Notes under the pieces: model-generated
The model's input: only the letters and a program-made list of their open reading frames with translations
Database searches by the model: none
Told to the model about the DNA's origin: nothing
Program-made: the position numbers and the translations under genes
Shown: piece by piece, positions 48,615 through 57,421 of the stretch
How positions within the stretch are numbered: position 1 is the stretch's first letter
How the letters are laid out: the number at the start of each line of letters is the position of its first letter
Source of the DNA: Streptomyces sp. 378
GTDB taxonomy: Bacteria > Actinomycetota > Actinomycetes > Streptomycetales > Streptomycetaceae
Length of the DNA stretch: 64,000 bases
Direction of reading: 5' to 3'
Assembly: GCF_030124145.1 (NCBI RefSeq)
Contig: NZ_JASKMS010000038.1
Span: 1 to 64,000 of the forward strand

Positions 48615-49907
48615 TCAGACGCTCCACTTCTGGTTGTCGGTGCCGGCGCAGGTCCACAGCTGCAGTCCGGCCCCGTTGCCCCGGTTGTTGTCCCTGATGT
48701 CGACACACTTGCCGACCACGGTGTTGACCAGGTCGTGGCTGCCGTTCAGCGTGAACTTCTGGGCGGCGTTGCCGCTGCACCAGGCGATCTGGATCGGCGT
48801 GCCGTCGTTGTAGTTCGCGCCTGCCACGTCCAGACACTTGCCCCCGATGCGCACGGTGCCGTCCGAGGCGAACTGCCACTTCTGCGCGGGGCTGTTGTTG
48901 CAGTCCCAGACCCACAACCGCTTGCCGTCGCTGAAGTCGCCGTCCGGAACGTCGACGCAGCGGCCCGAGAGATGGCTGTGGAAGGACACGGGGGAGCTGA
49001 GCGTCACTCCCGAACCGGCATGGGCGGGGCGGTCGTTACCGCCGGCCGACTTGCCGCCGCCGGTCCCCGCGTCCTGCCGGTCCGGCGCGGGCGCCTTCGT
49101 CCGGTCCTCGGTGTCGGCGTCCTTCTTCGGTGCGTCCGCGCTCCTGCCCCGGTCCGGGGCCGGCCCAGGGGAGTGCCGTACCGGCTTCTCGGGCTCGGCA
49201 GTGGCCTTGGCCGTCTTGTCGGAGGGGCTGGGGCTGCTGTCGGGTGAGGCCACCACGAACTCGCCCGGCGCCTCCTGGCCGTCCTCACCGAGCACGGTTC
49301 CGGCGCCCACCGACTTCTTGCTGCCGTCGCCGTCTCCGTTCCCGCCCAGCACCAGGAACGGCACCGACACCAGCAGCGCGCCCGCGACGGCCGCACCGGC
49401 CAGCACCGCCTTGCCGGGCCGCCCGACCGGACCGGCCTGCTGCCGGGGCCGGTCGATGGCCGTCTCGGTCATGGTCCGTACGAGCGCGGGCAGTCGGCTC
49501 TTGGCCGCCGTGGCGGCACCGGGGTCGGCCTCCCCCTCGGACCGGGCAGCGGTGACCGCCCCGGCCTCGGGACCGGTTTCGCCGGTGGGCTGGGTGGGCT
49601 CGGCCTGCGCGGCCTTCCTGGCCTCGGTCGTCTCTTCACCGGTCCCGGAGGAGCCGGATTCGGCCCTGGAGTCGGTCCCGGTCCGGGAGCCGGTCCCGGA
49701 GTCGGCACCTGTCTTCGTCTGGTTCTCCGTCTGGGGCTCCGGCTGAGCTTCCGCCTCCGCTTCGGTCTTCGACTCGGCGGGTTCGCCGTCGGGCCCGGGG
49801 GAGACGGCGGCGAGAGCGGTCGCGGCGGTGGGCGTCGTCTCGCCCTCGGCACCGGATTCCCTGCGCGCCCCCGGGGAGGTGGGGGGTTGCTGGGCGGATC
49901 GCGTCAC
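48615..49907 (-). CDS. Membrane-anchored ricin-type lectin
   Basis: 430 residues from the GTG at 49907. Residues ~1-160 are disordered and Ala/Glu/Thr-rich, probably cytoplasmic. A single transmembrane helix lies at ~165-190 (KAVLAGAAVAGALLVSVPFL), then a Pro/Lys/Asp-rich linker (~195-300), and a ricin B beta-trefoil (~305-430) with three CVDV/CLDV strands and the motifs QKWQF, QKFTL and QKWSV. It should display the lectin outside the membrane. The start overlaps the stop of the upstream T7SS-associated gene (GTGA), so it is translationally coupled to it. The anchor closely resembles that of the bulb-type lectin at 51200-52462. Confidence 0.88.
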   Translation of the reverse strand: MTRSAQQPPTSPGARRESGAEGETTPTAATALAAVSPGPDGEPAESKTEAEAEAQPEPQTENQTKTGADSGTGSRTGTDSRAESGSSGTGEETTEARKAAQAEPTQPTGETGPEAGAVTAARSEGEADPGAATAAKSRLPALVRTMTETAIDRPRQQAGPVGRPGKAVLAGAAVAGALLVSVPFLVLGGNGDGDGSKKSVGAGTVLGEDGQEAPGEFVVASPDSSPSPSDKTAKATAEPEKPVRHSPGPAPDRGRSADAPKKDADTEDRTKAPAPDRQDAGTGGGKSAGGNDRPAHAGSGVTLSSPVSFHSHLSGRCVDVPDGDFSDGKRLWVWDCNNSPAQKWQFASDGTVRIGGKCLDVAGANYNDGTPIQIAWCSGNAAQKFTLNGSHDLVNTVVGKCVDIRDNNRGNGAGLQLWTCAGTDNQKWSV

Positions 49908-50614
49908 GGGGTTCTCCCTGTGGTGTGGGGCCAGGGTTCGAATAAGTCGTCGTTCCGGGCCGCGACAGGGTCCCCGGTCTCGGCAGTGGTCCGGTCCACG
50001 GTCTCGGGGCCGGGGAGGCTGTCTGCCGGGACGAGCAGGGGAGCCGCTGCTGCCGCGTTGACCATCAGCAGGGTGCCGGGGCCGCTCAGCGAACGGACCA
50101 ACTCCCGCACGGGAATGGTGTCGTGGTGAAGTGCCGGGGACATGAACTCGTGGGCCGCCGAGGTGAACAACAGCACCACAGGCGCCCCGCCGCGTCCGGC
50201 GGCGGTGAGCGGACCGCCGTCCGGCCCGCGCACCACGGTGACCTCAGCCTCGGCGAGCGCCGCCAGCGCCGCATCCGTCGAGGCGTAACCGGTGGCGGCG
50301 CGTTGCGCCGCGGCGTCCACAGGGTCGGTGGGTTCGGGCCAGCCGAGCATCCGGGCCGAAGGGCGGTAGGCCGGGTTGGCGCGGAACTCCGTGACCTCAC
50401 CGCCGTCGTCCGACTGCCATTCCCCCAGCACCGCCCAGTCCGGCGGTGTCCGATCCCCGGCCCACTCCGGGTCCACCACGCCGATCCAGTGGCCCGGCGC
50501 CTGCCGAGCCGCCGTCCGTACGGCGTCGGGTATCTCGGGGATGCCGACGTCCTCGGTGGTGCCGGGGTCGGATGTCTCGGGGGCGGAGGCCGGTCCGGAG
50601 GAGTCAGATGACAC
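49904..50614 (-). CDS. T7SS-associated protein (SseB-like)
   Basis: 236 residues from the GTG at 50614 (start uncertain: an in-frame ATG ~45 bp upstream is possible, and the frame is open to 50770). The middle (VRTAARQAPGHWIGVVDPEW, GEWQSDDGGEVTEFRANPAY) matches Streptomyces 'type VII secretion system-associated' proteins. The second half (APVVLLFTSAAHEFMSPALH; PGTLLMVNAAAAAPLLVPAD) resembles the SseB N-terminal fold. Soluble and acidic, no signal peptide. The stop overlaps the ricin-lectin start. Its role is unknown; the family name comes from gene neighbourhood. Confidence 0.75.
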   Translation of the reverse strand: MSSDSSGPASAPETSDPGTTEDVGIPEIPDAVRTAARQAPGHWIGVVDPEWAGDRTPPDWAVLGEWQSDDGGEVTEFRANPAYRPSARMLGWPEPTDPVDAAAQRAATGYASTDAALAALAEAEVTVVRGPDGGPLTAAGRGGAPVVLLFTSAAHEFMSPALHHDTIPVRELVRSLSGPGTLLMVNAAAAAPLLVPADSLPGPETVDRTTAETGDPVAARNDDLFEPWPHTTGRTP

Positions 50615-51199
50615 GGGCAGGGCGCCTTGCCTGGCCTCTTGCCGATCTCCGGGCCACATCTCCACCTGAACTCTTGATTGCCTACGCCTACTTGGGGTGC
50701 CGAACGGCATGTGCACACGCCGACACTGATCAGTCGGGGGCCAACAGGATGCCACACGAACTTGGTTCACGGGCGCCCGGGTTGGCTCCGTTTGGGGCCG
50801 CTGGCGTGCCCGTTTGCCGCCCGGGTGGAGAACGTTCCGGGAGCAGCGAGGCGTCGACGGACAAAGCGACGGGGGCGGTTGGGGTGGCGACGCGATCGTC
50901 GGCCGCGACAGGGGCTAAGTTGGCCCAGTCGTCGGAAGCAGGACGTACAGTGCCTTCCGGCCGGACGTCCAGGCTTGGCCTTACGGCGGACCCGGGCGAA
51001 ACGGGAAGGCGTCGGACCGGCTTCCGAGCGCCACCCGGCCGGGTCCCGCGGAACGTGACGACCCGGCCGGAGCCGAAGGCTCACCTTGGCGCACCACCCG
51101 CCGAAAGCCCGCCGGGTGCCGCCGTGTTCGTCCGGCCGGACTGCCGCGCGGGGCCCCTGCTCACCACCGAGAGCTCCGCCACCGAGGAGGAGTAACCGC
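50615..51199. other. Divergent intergenic region between T7SS-associated and lectin genes
   Basis: 585 bp. Neither strand carries a convincing gene. It should hold divergent promoters for the T7SS-associated/ricin-lectin pair and for the bulb-lectin gene. The stretch 50670-50760 is less GC-rich and includes TGTGCACA. A GAGGAGGAG ribosome binding site lies just before 51200. Confidence 0.45.
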
Positions 51200-52462
51200 A
51201 TGTCCCCCCAGCACCACACCCCTGGCGCGAAAGCGGAGAGGGCCGCCGACCCCGACGCGGAGGAGGCCGGAGCCTCTCCCGGCCCCTCGGCACCGACCGC
51301 CCGGGAACCCGGCGCGGAGTCGGCTGCCGTCGCGGCGGGGAAGCCCACCGCCTCCGAGGCACAGCCCGGCAGCGCCGGGTCGGGTGCCGCGCCGGCCGAG
51401 AAGCCGGCAGACCCCGCGTCCACCACGCCAGAGGCATCCACCGCGCACGAGGCATCCACCGCCCCAGAGGCATCCACCGCGCCGGGGGCATCCGCTGCGG
51501 CAAAGGCACCAGGGGCGCCGGAAGCGACCGCGGCACCCGACGCATCCCCCTCCAACCCCGCATCCGACGGATCCCCCGCACCCGAGACATCCACAACACC
51601 TGAGCCACCCGCGACACCCGAGCCATCCGCGACACCCGAGCCATCCGCGGCATCCGAGACGTCCGCGGCACCCGAGCCGACCCCTGCGCGCATCGGTGTG
51701 ACGGCTGCCGTCGCCACCACCCCTCCGGGCGTCAAGACCGACTCCGCCGTCGGCACCGGCCTGCCCCGCAAGCCGGTCCTGGCGGGAGCCGCGGTCCTGG
51801 GTGCCGTCCTGATCGCCGTACCGCTGCTGCTGGCAGGCGGTGCGCACGACGACGACCGCAACGCCTCCAGGACGGTGACCGCAAAGGACTCCGACACCGT
51901 CCTGGCCCCGGAATCGGCCCCCGCCGCCCTGGACGACTACGTGGCCGAGAAGCCCAGCGCGTCTCCGAGCAAGAAGAAGCCGCCGAAGAGCGAGGCGCCG
52001 GTGGCCGTCGCCCCCCAGCCGGTGGAGGTCGCGCCGAAGCCGGGCAGCTCGCCCGGCAAGACGGCCGAGCCGAAGACGAAACCCAAGCCCAAGTCCATGC
52101 CCGAGCCCAAGCCGAAGCCGAAAGCGACCCCGAAGCCGAACTGGAGCACCGAGACCATCTCGGCGACCAGCGTCCTGGAGGTCAACCAGGCCTGGACCAC
52201 CAACCGCATCCGGATGGTCATGCAGACCGACGGCAACCTCGTCGTCTACAACGAGAAGGACAAACCCATCTGGGCGTCCATGACCTTCGGCCAGAATCAC
52301 CGGGCGATCTTCCAGGGCGACGGCAACCTCGTCATCCACAATGCCGCCGACCGCCCCATATGGGCCTCACGGAGCCATGGCCACGGCGGTGCGCGCCTGG
52401 TACTGCGGGCGGACGCCAAGGTGGTCATCGTGCACAACGGCGCTGTCATCTGGTCGACCTGA
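51200..52462 (+). CDS. Membrane-anchored bulb-type (GNA/mannose-binding) lectin
   Basis: 420 residues from the ATG at 51200 (GAGGAGGAG upstream). Disordered Ala/Pro/Glu/Ser-rich N-terminus (~1-185, with repeats such as EASTAPEASTAP and PEPSATPEPSA), one transmembrane helix (~190-214, RKPVLAGAAVLGAVLIAVPL), a Lys/Pro linker (KPKPKSMPEPKPKPKA), and a bulb-type lectin domain (~314-420). Two QxDGNLVxY-type sugar sites are present (QTDGNLVVY, QGDGNLVIH); a third is degenerate (RADAKVVIV). The anchor is clearly homologous to that of the ricin lectin on the opposite strand, with a different sugar-binding head. Binding of external mannose-type sugars is likely. Confidence 0.88.
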   Translation: MSPQHHTPGAKAERAADPDAEEAGASPGPSAPTAREPGAESAAVAAGKPTASEAQPGSAGSGAAPAEKPADPASTTPEASTAHEASTAPEASTAPGASAAAKAPGAPEATAAPDASPSNPASDGSPAPETSTTPEPPATPEPSATPEPSAASETSAAPEPTPARIGVTAAVATTPPGVKTDSAVGTGLPRKPVLAGAAVLGAVLIAVPLLLAGGAHDDDRNASRTVTAKDSDTVLAPESAPAALDDYVAEKPSASPSKKKPPKSEAPVAVAPQPVEVAPKPGSSPGKTAEPKTKPKPKSMPEPKPKPKATPKPNWSTETISATSVLEVNQAWTTNRIRMVMQTDGNLVVYNEKDKPIWASMTFGQNHRAIFQGDGNLVIHNAADRPIWASRSHGHGGARLVLRADAKVVIVHNGAVIWST

Positions 52463-52495
52463 CATCGGGCAGTGGCCCGGCACGTGGCCGATGTC
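52461..52495. terminator. Stem-loop at the end of the bulb-lectin gene
   Basis: GACATCGG (52461-52468) pairs perfectly with CCGATGTC (52488-52495) around a 19-nt GC-rich loop that can pair further. It overlaps the TGA stop and lies between convergent genes. No gene is seen in 52496-52681. Confidence 0.5.
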
Positions 52496-52681
52496 TGCCG
52501 ACGCGCCGTGGGCCGAATTCGCGCGACGGGCTACCAGGCTCGTCGCGCTCCCGGCTCGTTCGGGAACGAGGGACGCCCCGGCCCCGAGGCGCCGACACTT
52601 CCCGGTTGCGAAGAGCTCCCCGACGGGTGAGCCGATCAGTCGGTCGCCCGGAGCACTCCTTGCACCTCGCCCGCGCGGCGG

Positions 52682-53695
52682 TCAGGACGACTCGCGCACC
52701 ACCAGCTCCGTCGGGAGCGTCACCTGCTGCCGAGGCGCGCCGTTCTGTGTGATGTCGGTCAGTATGCGGGCCATGGTCCGCCCCAGTTCCTCCACCGGCT
52801 GACGCACCGTCGTCAGGGGCGGGTTGGTGTGGCGGGCGAGGACGGAGTCCTCGAAACCGACCACGGCGACATCGCGGGGTACCTGGCGCTGCCACCGGCG
52901 CAGTTCGGCCAGGGCGCCCACCGCCATGAGGTCGGAGGCGGCGAAAACGGCGTCCAGGTCCGGTGCGCGTTCAAGAAGCAAACGCATGGCGCGGGCGCCG
53001 CCCTCCTCGGTGAAGTCGCCTGCCTCGATCATGAGTTCCGGTGCGCGAACGCCCGCTTCGTCGTGTGCGGTGCGCCAGCCGGCGAGCCGGCTGCGGCCGA
53101 CGTCCATGTCCAGCGGGCCGGTGATCGTGGCCACCCGTCGCCGTCCGCGCTGAAGCAGGTGGCGTACCGCCGCTGCCGCACCGCCGGCGTTGTCGGAGTT
53201 GACGTAGCTCAGCCGCTCACCCGCGTCGCGGCGACCGGCGAGCACGGTGGGCAGCCCCATCTCCTCCAGCATGCCCGGCAGGCGGTCCTCGGAGTGCACG
53301 GAGACCAGCAGCACACCGTCCACCCGGCGGGTCGCCACCGACTCGGTCAGCTGATCCCGTTCGGCCTGGTCGCGGACGAGCATCAGCTGCAGCTGGGTGC
53401 GGCTCCCCGCGAACGCGCCGCTGACACCGCGGATGAGCGCGGCGAAGAACGGCTCCGAACCGAGCCGGCTCTCCGACTCCGGGATCACCAGGGCCACGGC
53501 GTCGGTGCGGTTGGTCACCAGACCGCGGGCGACCGAGTTGGGGACGTAGTTGAGTTCCTTGATCGCCGCGAGAACCCTGGCGCGGGCGTCGGCACTGACC
53601 AGTTCCGATCCGTTGACGACGCGGGACACCGTGGTGCGGCCCACGCCGGCGCGGGCGGCGACCGTTTTGATCGTGGGACGGCGGTTGCCGCTCAT
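52682..53695 (-). CDS. LacI-family transcriptional regulator (CebR-like)
   Basis: 337 residues from the ATG at 53695. N-terminal helix-turn-helix with hinge (TIKTVAARAGVGRTTVSRVV, NGSELVSADARARVLAAIKE), then a periplasmic-binding-protein-like sugar domain (~60-337; DGVLLVSVHSEDRLPGMLEE, DAVFAASDLMAVGALAELRR). It is divergent from an oligosaccharide ABC operon with a GH1 glucosidase, the layout of cebR-cebEFG-bglC, so it most likely represses that operon until cellobiose or a related oligosaccharide is imported. The palindromic pair at 53885-53922 differs from the known CebR site TGGGAGCGCTCCCA, so it may be a paralogue with another inducer. Confidence 0.9.
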   Translation of the reverse strand: MSGNRRPTIKTVAARAGVGRTTVSRVVNGSELVSADARARVLAAIKELNYVPNSVARGLVTNRTDAVALVIPESESRLGSEPFFAALIRGVSGAFAGSRTQLQLMLVRDQAERDQLTESVATRRVDGVLLVSVHSEDRLPGMLEEMGLPTVLAGRRDAGERLSYVNSDNAGGAAAAVRHLLQRGRRRVATITGPLDMDVGRSRLAGWRTAHDEAGVRAPELMIEAGDFTEEGGARAMRLLLERAPDLDAVFAASDLMAVGALAELRRWQRQVPRDVAVVGFEDSVLARHTNPPLTTVRQPVEELGRTMARILTDITQNGAPRQQVTLPTELVVRESS

Positions 53696-54021
53696 GTGCT
53701 CCCCCCTCGGCGCCGCGGAGGCTGGACCTGCCGCGGAGGTGACCTGCGGCAATTCTTGCAGATCCGGTCCTCGGCAGAGCACTCCGGGAGTCGTGGGGAC
53801 CGGCTCGGGCCGCAGCGCCGCGACTACGACTTGCGTTCAAGTCATTGACAGATCCGTCCGCTCCCACGAGTCTTCGATGCGCCGGTGGGAACGTGCCCAC
53901 CCAAAAGTGGGCACGTTCCCACTGACCTAAAGCCATACAAATGTCATCGCTGTAGCCATCGCAGTAGTCAGCGCAGAACTCGTCACTCCGATGTGTCAGC
54001 GCCATCGCTAGGAGGAGATCC
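53696..54021. promoter_or_regulatory. Divergent lacI / ABC operon control region
   Basis: 326 bp. It contains a plus-strand TTGACA at 53845-53850 without a clear -10, the mirrored operator pair at 53885-53922, an AT-richer stretch at 53925-53990, and a TAGGAGGAG ribosome binding site before 54022. Confidence 0.55.
53885..53922. promoter_or_regulatory. Mirrored pair of LacI-type operators
   Basis: GTGGGAACGTGCCCAC (53885-53900) and its exact reverse complement GTGGGCACGTTCCCAC (53907-53922) are separated by CCAAAA. Each arm is itself a quasi-palindrome centred on CG with a TGGGxxCGxxCCCA pattern, as in LacI-family sites. Centres are 22 bp apart, two helical turns. The likely ligand is the neighbouring LacI protein. 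Confidence 0.7.
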
Positions 54022-55332
54022 ATGGGCAGTCCCGGTTCGTTGCGCGGAAAGGCGGTGGCGACGGCCGCGACCGTCGGCGCACTGGCGCTCGTCGTCGGCT
54101 GCGGCGGTGGCGACGGCTCCGCCACCGGCGGTGGGAAGAAGGACGGCAAAGTCACCATCACCATGGGCCTGTACGGGGTGATGGGCATCAAGGAGACGGG
54201 GCTGCTGGAGCAGTACGAGAAGGAGAACCCCGAGGTCGACATCAAGGCCGAGATCGCCGGTGACGAGCAGACCTACTACACCGCGCTGCAGACCCGGCTC
54301 GCCGCCGGCAAGGGCCTGAAGGACGTCCAGGGCATCGAGATCGGGCGGGCCAAGGAGATCACCGACACCCAGGCGGACAAGTTCGCCGACTTCGGCGACA
54401 TGTCGGGCACCGACCACTTCCTGCCGTGGAAGCAGTCGCAGATCAGCACGGGCGACGGCAAGGTGCTCGGCCTGGGTACCGACATCGGCCCGATGGCCGT
54501 CTGTTACCGCAAGGACTACTTCGAGAAGGCCGGCCTGCCCACCGACCGCGAGGAGGTCGCCAAGCTCTGGGAGGGCGACTGGAACAAGTACGTCGAGGTG
54601 GGCCGCACCTTCAAGAAGGACTTCAAGCAGGACGGCGTCGCCTACATGGACGCGGCCAGCGGCCTGTTCAACGCCATGATCTACGGCCACCCCGAGCAGT
54701 TCTACGACGAGAAGGGCGAGCTGATCTACGACAGCAACCCCGTCGTCAAGGACGCCTGGAGCCTTGCCGCCGACGCGGCGGAGGACGGCCTGACAGCCAA
54801 GCTCCGCCAGTTCCAGCCCGGTTGGGACCCCGGTCTGGCCAACGGCACGTTCGCCACGGCCGTGTGCCCGGCGTGGATGCTGAGCCACATCAGCGAGAAG
54901 GCCGGCCCGGCCAACAAGGGCAAGTGGGACGTGGCCAAGGCCCCGAAGGGCGCCAACTGGGGCGGGTCGTTCCTCGGTGTGGTCGAGCAGAGCCCGGTCA
55001 AGGAGGAGGCCAAGAAGCTCGTCGCCTGGCTGACCGCCCCGGAGCAGCAGGCCCACATCTTCAAGGAGATCGGCAACATCCCGTCCTCCCGCCAGGCGCT
55101 GAACAGCGCCGAGGTGAAGAGTGCCGAGTCGGAGTACTTCGGCGGCGCGCCGATCGGCCAGATCTTCGGGGCGGCCGCCCAGGAGATACCGGACAAGCAG
55201 GTCCTCGGCCGCAAGGACGGCACGATCAAGGACACCTTCTCCCAGGGACTGACCCTGATCGAGCAGCAGGGCACCGCCCGTGACAAGGCGTGGGAGACCA
55301 CCGCGGAGCGCATCGAGAAGGCGGTCGGCTGA
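54022..55332 (+). CDS. ABC oligosaccharide-binding lipoprotein (CebE-like)
   Basis: 436 residues from the ATG at 54022 (TAGGAGGAG upstream). Lipoprotein signal peptide with lipobox LVVGC and lipidated Cys27. The rest is a family 1 extracellular solute-binding fold (LGTDIGPMAVCYRKDYFEKA, YHPEQF-like and WDVAKAPKG motifs). It captures an oligosaccharide outside the membrane and passes it to the two permeases encoded next. Order (binding protein, two permeases, GH1 beta-glucosidase, divergent LacI) matches cebEFG-bglC of Streptomyces, so cellobiose or cello-oligosaccharides are the likely substrate, but the ligand cannot be read from sequence. Confidence 0.92.
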   Translation: MGSPGSLRGKAVATAATVGALALVVGCGGGDGSATGGGKKDGKVTITMGLYGVMGIKETGLLEQYEKENPEVDIKAEIAGDEQTYYTALQTRLAAGKGLKDVQGIEIGRAKEITDTQADKFADFGDMSGTDHFLPWKQSQISTGDGKVLGLGTDIGPMAVCYRKDYFEKAGLPTDREEVAKLWEGDWNKYVEVGRTFKKDFKQDGVAYMDAASGLFNAMIYGHPEQFYDEKGELIYDSNPVVKDAWSLAADAAEDGLTAKLRQFQPGWDPGLANGTFATAVCPAWMLSHISEKAGPANKGKWDVAKAPKGANWGGSFLGVVEQSPVKEEAKKLVAWLTAPEQQAHIFKEIGNIPSSRQALNSAEVKSAESEYFGGAPIGQIFGAAAQEIPDKQVLGRKDGTIKDTFSQGLTLIEQQGTARDKAWETTAERIEKAVG

Positions 55333-55422
55333 CCCCCGCCCCCGCGGCCGTCCGTGCCCGCCGGCTCCGCGCCGGTGGGCACGGACGGTCGGCTCACCCG
55401 TCCGCTCTCAGGAAGGAATCCG

Positions 55423-56409
55423 GTGGCCACCTCCACCACCAAGGCCGTGACCGGGGCCGAGCCCCCGGTGCCGTCCCCGGACGACGGCACCGCCCGGCGG
55501 CGCGGCGCGCTGCTGCACCGACTCGACGTCAAGGGCGCCCCGTACGTGTTCGTCGCGCCGTTCTTCGTGGTCTTCGCCGCGTTCAGTTTCTACCCCCTCG
55601 TCTACACGTCGTGGATCTCCCTGCACGACGTGGAACTGGCCACCCTCGACGTCATGGAGTGGGTGGCGTTCGACAACTACGTCGAGCTGTGGGGCGATTC
55701 CAGGTTCTGGAACGCGCTGCAGAACACGATCACGATCGGTGTCATCTCCACGGTGCCGCAGCTGCTGATGGCCCTGGGGCTGGCGCACCTGCTCAACTAC
55801 CGCATGCGCGCCTCGCTGTTCTTCCGCGTCGCCTCGCTGGTGCCCTACGCCACCTCGGTCGCCGCGGCCGCCCTCGTCTTCACGATGATCTTCGAGCGGG
55901 ACTTCGGGATGATCAACTGGGCGCTCGGTTCGGTCGGCATCGACCCCGTGGACTGGGAGGCCGACAAGTGGCCCGCCCAGGCCGCCATCTCCACCATCGT
56001 GATCTGGCGCTGGACCGGTTACAACGCGCTGCTCTACCTGGCCGCGATGCAGGCCATCCCCGCCGACCGCTACGAGGCGGCCGCCCTCGACGGCGCTTCC
56101 CGGTGGCAGCAGTTCACCCACGTCACCGTGCCCGGGATCCGCTCCACCATCGTCTTCACCATCGTGCTCTCCACCATCGGCGCCACCCAGCTGTTCGGCG
56201 AGCCGCTGATCTTCGGCCAGGGCCCCAACGGGGTGAGCGGCGGCGCGGACAACCAGTACCAGACGCTGGGACTGCTGCTGTACGAGGAGGGCTGGAAGAA
56301 CTACCAGATGGGTCGCTCGGCGACCGTGGCCTGGGCGATGTTCCTGCTGCTCGTCGTCGTCTTCCTCGTGCAGCGCCTCGTCAAGCGCGCACGCTCCCGT
56401 ACGTCCTGA
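55423..56409 (+). CDS. ABC sugar permease, MalF/CebF type
   Basis: 328 residues from the GTG at 55423 (GGAAGGAA upstream). Six transmembrane helices (APYVFVAPFFVVFAAFSFYP, then YATSVAAAALVFTMIF, AISTIVIWRWTGYNALLYLA and others). The EAA loop reads EAAALDGASRWQQFTHVTVP, the contact to the ATPase. The ATPase itself is not encoded here; in Streptomyces such importers share the MsiK ATPase encoded elsewhere. It is 12 bp from the next permease gene. Confidence 0.93.
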   Translation: MATSTTKAVTGAEPPVPSPDDGTARRRGALLHRLDVKGAPYVFVAPFFVVFAAFSFYPLVYTSWISLHDVELATLDVMEWVAFDNYVELWGDSRFWNALQNTITIGVISTVPQLLMALGLAHLLNYRMRASLFFRVASLVPYATSVAAAALVFTMIFERDFGMINWALGSVGIDPVDWEADKWPAQAAISTIVIWRWTGYNALLYLAAMQAIPADRYEAAALDGASRWQQFTHVTVPGIRSTIVFTIVLSTIGATQLFGEPLIFGQGPNGVSGGADNQYQTLGLLLYEEGWKNYQMGRSATVAWAMFLLLVVVFLVQRLVKRARSRTS

Positions 56410-56421
56410 CCTGGAGTCATC

Positions 56422-57342
56422 ATGACCACTCAGAGTCTCCCGGCCCGGACCGGCACCGCGGCCCGGACCCCCGACGAGCCGGCCGGGCGCGGGGGCCGCC
56501 GACTGCTGCGCCCGCGCGCCGGCCGCCAGCACCACGCCGGGCCCCTCGCCTACGTGCTGCTCGCCGTCATGGCGGTGCTGTCGATCTTCCCGCTGTACTG
56601 GACGATGGTGGCCGCCTCCACCGACAACACCCGGGTCAGCCAGACTCCGCCGCCCTTCCTGCCCGGCCCGAACCTGTTCAGCAACCTCGCCCGGGCCTGG
56701 GACGAGGCCGCGATGGGCAAGGCCATGATCAACAGCCTGATCGTGGCCGGGGTGATCGCCCTGTCCACGGTCATGTTCGCGACGCTCGCCGGGTTCGCCT
56801 TCGCCAAGCTGCGGTTCAAGGGCCGCAACGCCCTGCTCATGCTGGTCATCGGCACCATGCTGGTGCCGCCGCAGCTCGGCGTCGTGCCGCTGTTCATGAT
56901 GATGGCCGAGCTGGGCTGGTCGCAGCAGCTGCCCGCCGTCATCTTCCCGACGCTGGTGAGCGCGGTGGGCGTCTTCTTCATGCGGCAGTACCTGTCGGAG
57001 GCGCTGCCGGACGAACTCGTCGAGGCGGGACGCGTGGACGGAGCCCACTCGCTGCGGATCTTCTGGAGCATCGTGCTTCCGGTCGCCCGGCCCGCGATGG
57101 CCGTCCTGTTCATGATCACGTTCGTGCACGCCTGGAACGACTTCTTCTGGCCGTTCGTGGTCCTCGACATGACCAACCCGACGGTCCCCGTCGCCCTCAC
57201 CCAGCTCAGCGCCGGGTATGTCCGCGACCAGTCACTGATCATGGCCGGCGCCCTGCTCGGCACCCTGCCGCTGCTGGCGATGTTCATCGTCTTCGGCCGT
57301 CAGATCGTCAGCGGCATCATGGCGGGCGCCGTCAAGGGCTGA
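56422..57342 (+). CDS. ABC sugar permease, MalG/CebG type
   Basis: 306 residues from the ATG at 56422. Six transmembrane helices starting at ~38 (LAYVLLAVMAVLSIFPLYWT). EAA loop EAGRVDGAHSLRIFWSIVLP. It forms the second half of the permease with the gene just upstream. A GH1 gene follows after 79 bp on the same strand. Confidence 0.93.
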   Translation: MTTQSLPARTGTAARTPDEPAGRGGRRLLRPRAGRQHHAGPLAYVLLAVMAVLSIFPLYWTMVAASTDNTRVSQTPPPFLPGPNLFSNLARAWDEAAMGKAMINSLIVAGVIALSTVMFATLAGFAFAKLRFKGRNALLMLVIGTMLVPPQLGVVPLFMMMAELGWSQQLPAVIFPTLVSAVGVFFMRQYLSEALPDELVEAGRVDGAHSLRIFWSIVLPVARPAMAVLFMITFVHAWNDFFWPFVVLDMTNPTVPVALTQLSAGYVRDQSLIMAGALLGTLPLLAMFIVFGRQIVSGIMAGAVKG

Positions 57343-57421
57343 CCCGCCGCGTCCGGACCGCCCGCGCACCGACCCCCGCCAGGCCTCCGCCTGCGAACTC
57401 CCCTACCCCGAAAGGACCTAC

